Shown: one piece after another, positions 56,391 through 64,000 of the stretch
How positions within the stretch are numbered: the stretch's first letter is position 1
Layout of the letters: every line of letters begins with the position of its first letter
Assembly (NCBI RefSeq): GCF_000399685.1
Contig: NZ_KB976987.1
Location: forward strand, 1,052,954-1,116,953
Source: Acinetobacter pittii ANC 4050
GTDB lineage: Bacteria > Pseudomonadota > Gammaproteobacteria > Pseudomonadales > Moraxellaceae
Length of the DNA stretch: 64,000 nt
Reading direction: 5' to 3'
Notes under the pieces: model-generated
What the model saw: only the letters and a program-made list of their open reading frames with translations
What the model was told of the DNA's origin: nothing
The model's database searches: none
Position numbers and translations under genes: made by a program

Positions 56391-57338
56391 TTAGAAATGG
56401 TGAACATAGCGAACTTGCAGTCGTGTTCCCTCTGGGCGGTTTTCAGCATCTTGCTCAAAATAAGCATTTGCAACCAAGTGATCATTTTTAGAAAAACTAT
56501 ACATCGCACCAGGACCAATTGCCCAGACTTGCTCACGTCTACCTTTGACTTTTTCACCATCAACTTCAGTGTCAGTGACTTGTTTTAGCCAATAACCATT
56601 TAGTCCTAAGCGGAATTGTTCGGTAATGGCATAGTCTGTTGCAAAGTTTGCATGAATCGCTTGACCAGCTTTCATATCATTTGCTCCAGCAAATGCATAG
56701 CTTGGGTCATCATTTTTAAAGTTATAGAGATAATGGATACGCGTTGAAGCTGTCCACTTGGGATTAAACCAATACGTTGCAGCCCAATAAGGATCAAATG
56801 AAACAGCGTTATTACTTGGGTTAATATCTTTTTGTTGATCGTATTCGCCAGTAGGTAAATTCACCTGAAACTCAAAACGATGTACAAACTTCGGCCCTTG
56901 TGCCCCCATAACTGGATCGAACTGAATAAAAGGTCCAATCATGATATCCCCAAAGCCACTTTGGGCCTTAATAGCAGCATTATTCGAGCCATCATCCATG
57001 TCCATTTTGCTGACAAAAGGAATTAAAAAATTCATACCTAGACTGGCTTTATCTTTTACTCGGACATTCGATAAATAACTAATCTGTTCAACCAGTACTT
57101 GATAATTTAAATCAGTTTTAGGTAAACCGAGTTTTTGTCCATTGGCATCGACCAATTTATTGCTATCATAATTTTGAAAATAGGTTTGAGCATACCAACC
57201 GGGCCCTGCGGGTAAGCCGCCATCGAGAAAGCTGGTCATACCTAAGTTTACGGTCGGTAAATCATAGGCATGTGTAACCAATGGCAAACCCAACAATGTC
57301 CCTGCTAAAAAACCATGTTTAATTAAAGTGCTTTTCAT
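56391..57338 (-). CDS. iifE: Outer membrane channel-like protein, last iif operon gene
   Basis: This 315-residue exported protein has a signal peptide ending at VTHA. The rest reads as an outer membrane beta barrel of the phenol meta-pathway (MetA_deg/SphX) family: alternating hydrophobic strands with GPGWYAQTYFQNYDS, FQVNLPTGEYD, WAATYWFNP, AIGPGAMYSF, and a final RLQVRYVHHF. Such proteins are proposed to help uptake of hydrophobic aromatics. It lies 53 bases after the flavin reductase gene on the same strand. Confidence 0.8.
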   Translation of the reverse strand: MKSTLIKHGFLAGTLLGLPLVTHAYDLPTVNLGMTSFLDGGLPAGPGWYAQTYFQNYDSNKLVDANGQKLGLPKTDLNYQVLVEQISYLSNVRVKDKASLGMNFLIPFVSKMDMDDGSNNAAIKAQSGFGDIMIGPFIQFDPVMGAQGPKFVHRFEFQVNLPTGEYDQQKDINPSNNAVSFDPYWAATYWFNPKWTASTRIHYLYNFKNDDPSYAFAGANDMKAGQAIHANFATDYAITEQFRLGLNGYWLKQVTDTEVDGEKVKGRREQVWAIGPGAMYSFSKNDHLVANAYFEQDAENRPEGTRLQVRYVHHF

Positions 57339-57391
57339 CTTCTTATTTCCTATAAAAAAATCACGACCGGATTGATCGTGATTGTGGTGAA

Positions 57392-57922
57392 TTAATGTGC
57401 TAATTCTGGATGCTCTGCGGCAATCCGATACTTTCCTGCGTGGAATACCAATGGTTCACCTTGGCGTTGTTGGTATTGTTCAATTTGACCAATAAAAATC
57501 AGGTGATCTCCCCCTTCATACTGATTTACATTGCGGCAAACCAAGGTTGCGAGTGCATCGGTCAAAATTGGAACACCTGCATTGCATTGCTGATGTGCAA
57601 TGCCGGCAAACTTGTCTTCAGCACCTCGAGCGAAATGTCCCGAAAGTTGATGATGCTCCTGTGCCAACATGTGAATGGCAAAATATTCAGCTTCTACAAA
57701 ATCAGACAAACTTGGCGCTGTTTTTGAAAGACTCCACAAAATTAATGGCGGATCTAAAGACAGTGAAGAAAAAGAGTTGGCGGTCATACCTATTTTCCGG
57801 CCATCTTTACCACGTGTGGTAATCACAGTAACGCCCGTTGCAAATTGTCCAAGCAAATTACGAATTTCTCTTGGATTTTCAGCATTAATTGCTTGTAAAG
57901 CTAAAGTTTCAATTGTGTCCAT
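57392..57922 (-). CDS. iifD: Flavin reductase of the indole monooxygenase (IifD)
   Basis: This 176-residue HpaC-type flavin reductase should supply reduced FAD to the IifC oxygenase. Typical segments are LLGQFATGVTVITTRG, KIGMTANSFSSLSLDPPLILWSL (in pieces), FAIHMLA and DHLIFIGQIEQY. The ATG at 57922 is used because GGGAG precedes it; an open frame continues upstream but overlaps iifC. Lies 28 bases after the iifC stop. Confidence 0.88.
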   Translation of the reverse strand: MDTIETLALQAINAENPREIRNLLGQFATGVTVITTRGKDGRKIGMTANSFSSLSLDPPLILWSLSKTAPSLSDFVEAEYFAIHMLAQEHHQLSGHFARGAEDKFAGIAHQQCNAGVPILTDALATLVCRNVNQYEGGDHLIFIGQIEQYQQRQGEPLVFHAGKYRIAAEHPELAH

Positions 57923-57950
57923 TTTTAAATCTCCCTTTGCTGTTTTGCCC

Positions 57951-59189
57951 TTAAGCCACTTTTGCTGCGGTTTTTGAGGCCAAGAATGCTTGAGCCTGAT
58001 TTGCGTCAAACCACCAAGGAGCAAAAGCGCGCGGATCATCAAAGTTATTGGCCATAATTGAAGAAATGCTTTGGTTTCGGCTTGCAGCAGCTAATAGTTC
58101 AACAACATGAGGCTGTGGTGGTACTAATAGGCTATTGGTCCAAGCCACGACTTTTTCTGCATAGGCCCAATAACGCTCAAAGGTTTGAACCATCCATTGT
58201 TCATTAAAACCTTGATTATCATTGGCTAAAATGGCATCGAAATAGATTTTGCTACATTTGGCAGCATTGTTTGAGCCCTGACCTGTAATCGGATCATTCA
58301 CCACCAAGGCATCTGCCATCCCAAAAATTTTCTTGCCAGAAGGTAATGTCAAAACGGGTTTACGTACGGTCGGTGGGAAACGTCCAGCCAAATATCCGCC
58401 TGCATCGGTTAACTCAACATTTGCGCAGCGTTCATATTCCCAAGGCACAAATTTCTTGAGTAAGCCCAAACTGCATTGCATATGCTGTTCTGGTGTTTTC
58501 ACATCTTGCCAGCAGTCCATTGGCCCATTTGGAATACCTTCAAACACCATAATGTCGCAAGGCCCATTCACGGTAAGTGCTGGAAATGAAAAGTATTCGC
58601 CAACTTCGGGAATAATATTAAAAGTCACACGTGAATAAGGTGAAATTGGTTTCATGTTTTTGACATAGGTCAATGCTAAAGCGCGCTGCGGTTTATCGAA
58701 AACACTACGTGCATCATCACGCTCAAACTGTTTAACGACTTCACCTTTACCAGCCGCGAGTAATACAAGCTCGTAGTCGTTTGCGAGTTGTTCTAACTCT
58801 GCTATTCCCACATCCTGAATTACTAATTGACCACCACGGCGTTCAAATTCTTCCATCCAATATGGCATTTTGACGCGTTGATCGACCGATTGAGCGTAGC
58901 GCTCAAGACGAGCACTCCATTCAAATGCTTTATCACCATTTTCAGGGTTAACTAAAGCCAGCCCAATGCCTTCTACTGCTGGACATTGCTCTTCCCAAAA
59001 ATTTAAACCTAAGTCACGTTCAGTTTGTAAAGCGGTATGAAACATACACTGGCTTGACATGACTTTACCTTGACGGATTTCATCGGCAGTTCGGTTGGTG
59101 ATCATGGTTACGTCATAGCCTGTATCTAATAACCCCAAACCAAGCTGTAAACCAGACTGTCCTGCTCCAACAATTGCAATACGGCGCAT
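57951..59189 (-). CDS. iifC: Indole/styrene-type FAD monooxygenase (IifC)
   Basis: This 412-residue StyA-like flavoprotein monooxygenase has the N-terminal FAD motif IAIVGAGQSGLQLGLGLL and the middle motifs VLLAAGKGE and FGMADALVVNDPITGQGSNNA. The start at 59189 is chosen because GGAG lies nine bases upstream; four more codons are open. In the iif pathway recalled from Acinetobacter O153 the enzyme oxidises indole at the 2,3 bond. It also fits styrene monooxygenases, but the surrounding genes favour indole. Confidence 0.88.
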   Translation of the reverse strand: MRRIAIVGAGQSGLQLGLGLLDTGYDVTMITNRTADEIRQGKVMSSQCMFHTALQTERDLGLNFWEEQCPAVEGIGLALVNPENGDKAFEWSARLERYAQSVDQRVKMPYWMEEFERRGGQLVIQDVGIAELEQLANDYELVLLAAGKGEVVKQFERDDARSVFDKPQRALALTYVKNMKPISPYSRVTFNIIPEVGEYFSFPALTVNGPCDIMVFEGIPNGPMDCWQDVKTPEQHMQCSLGLLKKFVPWEYERCANVELTDAGGYLAGRFPPTVRKPVLTLPSGKKIFGMADALVVNDPITGQGSNNAAKCSKIYFDAILANDNQGFNEQWMVQTFERYWAYAEKVVAWTNSLLVPPQPHVVELLAAASRNQSISSIMANNFDDPRAFAPWWFDANQAQAFLASKTAAKVA

Positions 59190-59232
59190 AATATTCTCCA
59201 TAATTTTCTAAATGTGCTTTTAAAACGCTGTG

Positions 59233-60018
59233 CTATTCGGCTAAACGTGGAATAGCGGGCTGTGATCCTTCAGGGCCCATTACTGAATAGCCACCGTCGA
59301 CTGCATAATCTGCTCCGGTGACAAAACTCGCAGCGGGTGACAATAAAAACAAAACGACATTGGCGACTTCTTCGGGATGACCCAATCGGCCTAGCAAGTG
59401 ATAATCGGCTGCCACACTATCGGCCTTTTCGCGGTTATTACCGCTGACTTCTGCAATGACACGAGACCATGTCCAACCCGGTGAAACGGAGTTGACGCGA
59501 ATACCATCGGCAGCAAAATCCATTGCCATGCTTTGTGTGAGTTGACGTATCGCGGCTTTAGACACTGGATATAACCAGCGCCCTGTTTGTGCCACTTTGG
59601 CCGAGATTGAAGTAAAATTAACGATTGAACCTTGCTGTTTTTTTAGGTCATTGTATAAAGCACGGCTCAGCTCAACTGTAGAGACCAAATTAATATCGAG
59701 TGCTTGTAACCAGTCCTGACGTGAAGATTTAAAACCGTCATCTAAGTAGGTACATGCTAGATTGACCAAGTAACTCACCTGACCTAAATGTTGGTGAATA
59801 TCTGCCACAGCTTGTTGAATAGCCGCATCACTGGTTAAATCGGTTTGAATAAACATCACGTCATGGTTAAAGCTTTCTGCAATTGCCTTGCCTTTGGCAT
59901 CAATATCTAAAATAGCGACATGAGCACCTGCACTCACCAAAGCTTGTACAACGGCTTTACCAATCAGAGTTGCACCACCACTTACGACAGCAACTTTTCC
60001 TTTTAAATCTATATTCAT
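59233..60018 (-). CDS. iifB: SDR dehydrogenase of indole oxidation (IifB)
   Basis: This 261-residue short-chain dehydrogenase has an unusual cofactor motif, SGGATLIGKAV (usual TGxxxGIG). NLACTY stands in the NNAG place, and FTSISAKVAQTGRWLYPVSKAA carries the catalytic Ser, Tyr and Lys. In the iif pathway it converts the indole dihydrodiol to 3-hydroxyindolin-2-one. GGAGG lies nine bases before its ATG. It follows iifA by 12 bases. Confidence 0.86.
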   Translation of the reverse strand: MNIDLKGKVAVVSGGATLIGKAVVQALVSAGAHVAILDIDAKGKAIAESFNHDVMFIQTDLTSDAAIQQAVADIHQHLGQVSYLVNLACTYLDDGFKSSRQDWLQALDINLVSTVELSRALYNDLKKQQGSIVNFTSISAKVAQTGRWLYPVSKAAIRQLTQSMAMDFAADGIRVNSVSPGWTWSRVIAEVSGNNREKADSVAADYHLLGRLGHPEEVANVVLFLLSPAASFVTGADYAVDGGYSVMGPEGSQPAIPRLAE

Positions 60019-60030
60019 TGTCGATCCTCC

Positions 60031-61281
60031 TTAATTGACTGGCTTGTCTTCACTACTTGACCAAGATGGCATCAACGTATTTGAAGGAAGGTCTTCATCA
60101 AGAAGTTTTCGTGCTGTCTCGACACCTGCAACTGGTAAGCCTGTTGGGTCTAATAAACCAATTTGAACGAGCACCGACGCTTGGTCCCAGTAAATATGCT
60201 CATGGCACAGCTTTGAGCCTCTAAACTGAATTACACCTAACATTGGAATTTCGACGTATTTACCAGTCGGTTTTACACCCGGTAATAACCAATCAATTTC
60301 AGCATCGTGTGTAAAGCTCATAATGAACTCGTCTACCACTTGCGTTGAGCCAACCGTACGAGAGATCGAAGTGATCTTCATATCTTTCGGGTTTTGATGA
60401 ACAAAGTGATATTGATAAAAACGAGCAAGCTGGCTTTGGCCTACACCGCCAGTCAAAGTTGGAATATGGTTGACATAAGGTTCAGCAACCATTGTTGCCA
60501 TGGTTGCGGGTACGTCACGCGTATCGAACTCATGACGGATATGCTCTTCCCATAATGCAACTAAGTCATATTTCGGCCCAATCGTGTCGTGTAGTGCTGT
60601 TACTGTACGTTCGTGAGCAAAGCGTGCTGAAGGTTTGTGGTAATGGTTGCTTTTTGGTCGTGCAAAGGCATGATCAACACCTTCATAAACATAAGCTTGT
60701 ACATTTGAATATTGGTTGGTTGCATCGACAATCGCTTGTCTCGCATCTGGCGGTGTAAATTGGTCCAGTTCTGCAATATGTAAAACCAAACGCCCCTTTA
60801 CGCTGGCTAACTCATCTAAGGCTTTTTCAATGCCTACACCGTAATAAACTACGGCACATGCCACTTCAGAAAGTCGACAGCCTGCCAAGTAAGCTAGCTT
60901 TCCACCTAAACAATAGCCCACTACGCCGAGACCTGTAGAGGTATCACATTCTGGTCGTGTCTTTAAAAAAGCTAAGCTGTCTTGAATATCTTCAACACCG
61001 AGGTTTTCGTCATATTGTTGATAAAGCTCGAAAGCTTTTTGAAAATCTTCTGGTGTGTAACCCAGTTCAATATTAGGTGCTACACGCCAAAATAAATCAG
61101 GTACTAAAACGATATAGCCTTCTTCCGCAAGAAAATCTGCTTTTTCCCGCATTGCTACATTCACCCCAAAGATTTCCTGGCAAAGCACCACACCCGGTCC
61201 TTTTCCTGTTTCTGGTGTTGCTAGATATGCACTGAACTGCTTTCCAGATGCAGTTTTAATTTGAATGGTTTGACCAGCCAT
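60031..61281 (-). CDS. iifA: Dienelactone-hydrolase-like oxygenase with SnoaL domain (IifA)
   Basis: This 416-residue two-domain protein has a dienelactone hydrolase fold at residues 1-240: VLCQEIFGVN, the nucleophile elbow VGYCLGGKLAY with its Cys, and VDHAFARP with the catalytic His. Residues 255-390 are a SnoaL/NTF2-like domain (FDTRDVPATMATMVAEPYVNHIPTLTGG in pieces). In the iif pathway this protein is a cofactor-independent oxygenase that opens 3-hydroxyindolin-2-one to anthranilate. The start at 61281 has AGGAG about eight bases upstream; 24 further codons upstream are open but unlikely. First gene of the operon. Confidence 0.86.
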   Translation of the reverse strand: MAGQTIQIKTASGKQFSAYLATPETGKGPGVVLCQEIFGVNVAMREKADFLAEEGYIVLVPDLFWRVAPNIELGYTPEDFQKAFELYQQYDENLGVEDIQDSLAFLKTRPECDTSTGLGVVGYCLGGKLAYLAGCRLSEVACAVVYYGVGIEKALDELASVKGRLVLHIAELDQFTPPDARQAIVDATNQYSNVQAYVYEGVDHAFARPKSNHYHKPSARFAHERTVTALHDTIGPKYDLVALWEEHIRHEFDTRDVPATMATMVAEPYVNHIPTLTGGVGQSQLARFYQYHFVHQNPKDMKITSISRTVGSTQVVDEFIMSFTHDAEIDWLLPGVKPTGKYVEIPMLGVIQFRGSKLCHEHIYWDQASVLVQIGLLDPTGLPVAGVETARKLLDEDLPSNTLMPSWSSSEDKPVN

Positions 61282-61610
61282 AGTGTCAACTCCTGACATT
61301 GTTATGGCTTTATCTTCTATCCGAATATTTTTTAGACTGTCCAAAAGCTGCAAGCATTATCCAATCTCTGCGCAATTATCAAAATCAATAAAAATGGATA
61401 AAAACTAAAAAAACAAGAAATACCTATATTTCAAAAGCTTAAATTAAAAAAATAAATGGATGCTTTTTATCTAATTTGGAAAAAATGGATGAAGATTAGG
61501 ACTTATTGGATAGTGGCTATTGGCTAAAAATAGTTCAATCAAGGACACATGTTGTGTAACGAATGCATTGAATTACTCAGGGAACAAAAAATTTTAAAAA
61601 AGGAATACGT
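61282..61610. other. Divergent iif / MFS control region
   Basis: These 329 bases hold promoters for the iif operon (minus) and the MFS gene (plus). GGAT-type half-sites are frequent. The conserved operator-like element is at 61486-61541. On the minus strand a looser match, TGGATAATGCT followed by TGGACAG about 20 bases on, lies near 61340-61370 and may serve iifA. Confidence 0.5.
61486..61541 (+). promoter_or_regulatory. Operator-like element before the MFS gene
   Basis: TGGATGAAGAT (61486-61496), 11 bases, GGATAGTGGCTAT (61508-61520), then GTTCAATCA (61533-61541). This is the same element as at antA (51785-51840), with identical spacing of 22 and 25 bases between parts. Confidence 0.65.
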
Positions 61611-62954
61611 ATGAAAACGATAGATGCAAACACGATTATCAACCGCGAAAAACTGTCTCCATTACAGTGGATAGTTTTTATCCTAGGCTTTTTTGTCTTC
61701 TTCTGTGATGGTCTAGACACAGGAATTATTGGTTTTGTTGCTCCTGCATTACTGGATGATTGGGGAATTACCAAACCTCAACTTGCTCCCGTTTTAAGTG
61801 CAGCTTTAGTCGGTATGTCAATTGGTGCAATCATTTCGGGACCCTTAGCCGATAAATTTGGCCGTAAAGGCGTTATTGTTTTTACCAGCCTTTTGTTTTC
61901 CATATTTACGATTTTGTGTGGCTTTGCCAATTCAACTCAAGACTTAATGATTTATCGCTTTATTACAGGTGTTGGTTTAGGAGCAGCCATGCCCAACATC
62001 AGTACCATTGTCTCTGAATATATGCCTGTAAAACGTAAAGCATTCCTTACAGGCCTTGCTGGCTGTGGTTTCATGCTGGGTATTTCGTGTGGTGGTGTGC
62101 TGTCAGCTTATTTGTTAGAAAGCTATGGCTGGGCTAAAGTGATTATTATTGGCGGAAGTATTCCCCTCATTTTAGTGGTTGCTTTATTGCTTAAATTACC
62201 TGAATCAACGCAATACTTAATTACACGTCATCAACAAGATAAAGCACAGCGTATCTTAGAAAATATTCAAGGTCATTCTTTTCAAGAGCCAGTAAAACTT
62301 GTCTTAACTCAATCAGAAACTGCATCAGATGAAAATCCAGTTAAAGTAGTTCTAGGAAAATATCTGTGGGGTTCAAGCATGCTTTGGCTCTGCTGTTTTA
62401 CTAGTCTTTTGGTGTTCTATCTTTTAACAAGCTGGATGCCAACAATTTTAAAAACAGCAGGTTTCAGTACTCAACAGTTTAGTTTAATCGCCGCGATTTT
62501 TCCTTTTGGCGGTGTGATTGGCGCCAGCATTATGGGCTGGTACATGGATAAATTAAATCCAACTACAGTGATTAAATATTCATATCTTATTGCTTTCGGA
62601 CTATTCATTGTTGCTGGTCTGGTGAGCTCAAATATCTTCTTATTGGGTCTTACTATTTTCTTAATTGGTGCCTTACTCGCTGGTGCACAATCTTCATTGC
62701 TGCCACTTGCTGCTATGTTCTATCCGGCAGTGTGCCGCGCGGTTGGTGTTTCATGGATGCATGGTATTGGTCGTATCGGTGCAATTTTAGGTGCTTTCTT
62801 TGGCTCGCTCATTTTTACTTTTAACCTAAGCTTAAGCGGTATTTTCTTTATTCTCGCACTACCAACCTTCATTTCATTTATTGCACTTAGCCTCAAAGTG
62901 ATTTATGAGAAATCTAAAAACAAACAAGTGTTAAAGCTCGAAGAAAGTATCTAA
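61611..62954 (+). CDS. Aromatic acid MFS transporter (AAHS family)
   Basis: This 447-residue major facilitator has twelve predicted spans. The loop motif GPLADKFGRKGVIVF and the first span with FCDGLDTGIIGFVAPAL (Asp in TM1) are typical of aromatic acid:proton symporters such as BenK or PcaK. AAGGA precedes the ATG. It should import anthranilate or a related aromatic acid. It shares an operator-like element with antA. Confidence 0.9.
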   Translation: MKTIDANTIINREKLSPLQWIVFILGFFVFFCDGLDTGIIGFVAPALLDDWGITKPQLAPVLSAALVGMSIGAIISGPLADKFGRKGVIVFTSLLFSIFTILCGFANSTQDLMIYRFITGVGLGAAMPNISTIVSEYMPVKRKAFLTGLAGCGFMLGISCGGVLSAYLLESYGWAKVIIIGGSIPLILVVALLLKLPESTQYLITRHQQDKAQRILENIQGHSFQEPVKLVLTQSETASDENPVKVVLGKYLWGSSMLWLCCFTSLLVFYLLTSWMPTILKTAGFSTQQFSLIAAIFPFGGVIGASIMGWYMDKLNPTTVIKYSYLIAFGLFIVAGLVSSNIFLLGLTIFLIGALLAGAQSSLLPLAAMFYPAVCRAVGVSWMHGIGRIGAILGAFFGSLIFTFNLSLSGIFFILALPTFISFIALSLKVIYEKSKNKQVLKLEESI

Positions 62955-62972
62955 AATTAAGCAATAAAATAA

Positions 62973-63004
62973 AAAACTGATTTAAGTAATTAAATCAGTT
63001 TTTT
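62973..63004. terminator. Bidirectional terminator
   Basis: A perfect 14-pair stem: AAAAACTGATTTAA (62973-62986) with TTAAATCAGTTTTT (62991-63004). It separates the MFS gene from the AraC-family gene. Confidence 0.95.
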
Positions 63005-63023
63005 ATTTGGAAAATATTAAATA

Positions 63024-63989
63024 TTAGAAAATTTTGCCTTTGGTCTCACTTGGATTTTCGCCAAATTCTTCACGATACTCTTGAGAAAAACGACTTAAAT
63101 GGTTAAAACCCCAGTCATAGGCGAGCTTTGAAATAGAAATCTTTCTATCTGCTCCTGTGGTGCTCAAGATTTTATAAATTTGTTGGAGACGATATTTTTT
63201 CAAATATGACATTGGGCTGGTGCCGTAGTACTGTTGAAATTCATCATACAATTTTGATTTTGAAACCCCAGCCAGACGCTGCAAGTCTTCTGCACAGATT
63301 TCTTCATGGGCATGTTCAATAATAAAATTACGGACCTTACGGATATATGCTGGCTCATCTTGACGTGAGAGAGACTTTAAGGCTTCAGAGTAATTATTTT
63401 CTTGAGACAACAACAGTGCTTTAATGACAAAATTTTCGTAGTCTTCAGACAACATCTGCAAACCATAAAAATTGCTATATTGAGATTTTAACTGTACAAA
63501 ATTTTGAATATTCTTCCACCATGCACCAATGAGTTGCTCAGAGTCCAGATGCATTTCAGGATTAAAAATAATAGGAGTTTCTATAGGTTTATTTAATAGA
63601 TCTGCAAGGACAATCTGCATACTCCGCTCAGGAATAACCACCTGAAATTTTCTGCAATCTTTATCGATAATCAAATCTTGTTGATCGTTATTTGAAACAA
63701 TAAGGCCTCTATTTTCATCAGATTGATAGTGAGCGCCACGAATGTTGAGAGCTTGTCGACCTTGTATCGGTAAACTAATACTATAAGCCTTTAAATTTGA
63801 GATGTTAATGGCAACGTTTGCACCATAACTGATTGTACCGATTGCCATTTTTTTATTAGGCAAACGCATTCCGTCATAGTGAAAATCGAGAGTGTCTTTG
63901 TAAATTGTATCTAGACGGTGTTCACCACAAATCGTGGACATCAAATTCTGCGCAAATTCAGCTTTGCGTGAATAATGATTGAGTTCCAT
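63024..63989 (-). CDS. iifR: AraC-family regulator (IifR candidate)
   Basis: This 321-residue protein has the same plan as the regulator at 55267: a sensing domain, then two C-terminal HTH motifs (ICAEDLQRLAGVSKSKLYDEF and ISISKLAYDWGFNHLSRFSQEYREEFGENP in pieces). Its promoter lies outside the window. By position it is the likely activator of the iif operon. The assignment of the two AraC proteins to iif and ant could be reversed, or they may act on both. Confidence 0.8.
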   Translation of the reverse strand: MELNHYSRKAEFAQNLMSTICGEHRLDTIYKDTLDFHYDGMRLPNKKMAIGTISYGANVAINISNLKAYSISLPIQGRQALNIRGAHYQSDENRGLIVSNNDQQDLIIDKDCRKFQVVIPERSMQIVLADLLNKPIETPIIFNPEMHLDSEQLIGAWWKNIQNFVQLKSQYSNFYGLQMLSEDYENFVIKALLLSQENNYSEALKSLSRQDEPAYIRKVRNFIIEHAHEEICAEDLQRLAGVSKSKLYDEFQQYYGTSPMSYLKKYRLQQIYKILSTTGADRKISISKLAYDWGFNHLSRFSQEYREEFGENPSETKGKIF

Positions 63990-64000
63990 CTGTTGGCTGA

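Noticed and set aside
57923-58042. Upstream extension of the flavin reductase
   Set aside because: It overlaps iifC and has no ribosome binding site, while GGGAG precedes the ATG at 57922.

Overview
The window looks like a chromosomal segment of an Acinetobacter of the calcoaceticus-baumannii group. The DNA is AT-rich, and the content is typical of that group: a pqqABCDE operon with a tiny pqqA, an antABC anthranilate dioxygenase beside an iif-type indole oxidation operon, and a catechol siderophore locus laid out like the dhb/om73/p114/p45 region I recall from A. baumannii 8399. No tRNA, rRNA, CRISPR array, prophage or insertion sequence was seen. Identifications come from reading motifs, without database searches.

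Layout. (1) 1-7.6 kb: a 12-copy octamer repeat, an AT-rich stretch with two CRP-like palindromes, a small pilin-like ORF, then a chaperone-usher fimbrial operon (major pilin, chaperone, usher, tip adhesin) and an exported protein of unknown role. (2) 7.6-18.3 kb: adhC, a 623-residue protein of uncertain family, a catalase-like lipoprotein, a run of small minus-strand genes (two paralogues and two microproteins of 44 and 32 residues), a GFA-family protein, a phospholipase D family protein, a uracil-DNA-glycosylase-like protein and two more small proteins. (3) 18.3-22.7 kb: pqqABCDE plus an M19 dipeptidase. (4) 23.1-24.9 kb: a 5'-nucleotidase-like lipoprotein. (5) 24.9-48.7 kb: a siderophore locus with an atypical Fur-family protein, TonB-dependent receptor, RND pump, DHB synthesis and activation genes (entB, entE, entC, entA), an esterase, an MbtH protein, a two-module NRPS, an MFS exporter, a phosphopantetheinyl transferase and a PepSY reductase-like group. 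Fur-box-like sequences lie in its three divergent gaps. (6) 48.7-51.7 kb: molybdate ABC transporter modABC and a short ModE. (7) 51.8-64 kb: antABC, two AraC-family regulators, the iif operon and an aromatic acid MFS transporter. Together these should convert indole through anthranilate to catechol.

How the genes work together. In the siderophore locus, EntC, EntB and EntA make 2,3-dihydroxybenzoate, EntE loads it on the EntB carrier domain, and the NRPS adds two residues. Its second adenylation domain carries the classical serine code. The first has an unusual code with acidic pocket residues that suggests a cationic amino acid. The likely product is therefore a DHB-cationic residue-Ser catecholate rather than enterobactin. 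In the last region a two-half-site element with identical 22 bp spacing lies before both antA and the MFS gene, pointing to co-regulation by one of the flanking AraC-family proteins. Several genes were too small for routine ORF calling and are added here: pqqA and proteins of 44, 32 and 58 residues, each with a good ribosome binding site.
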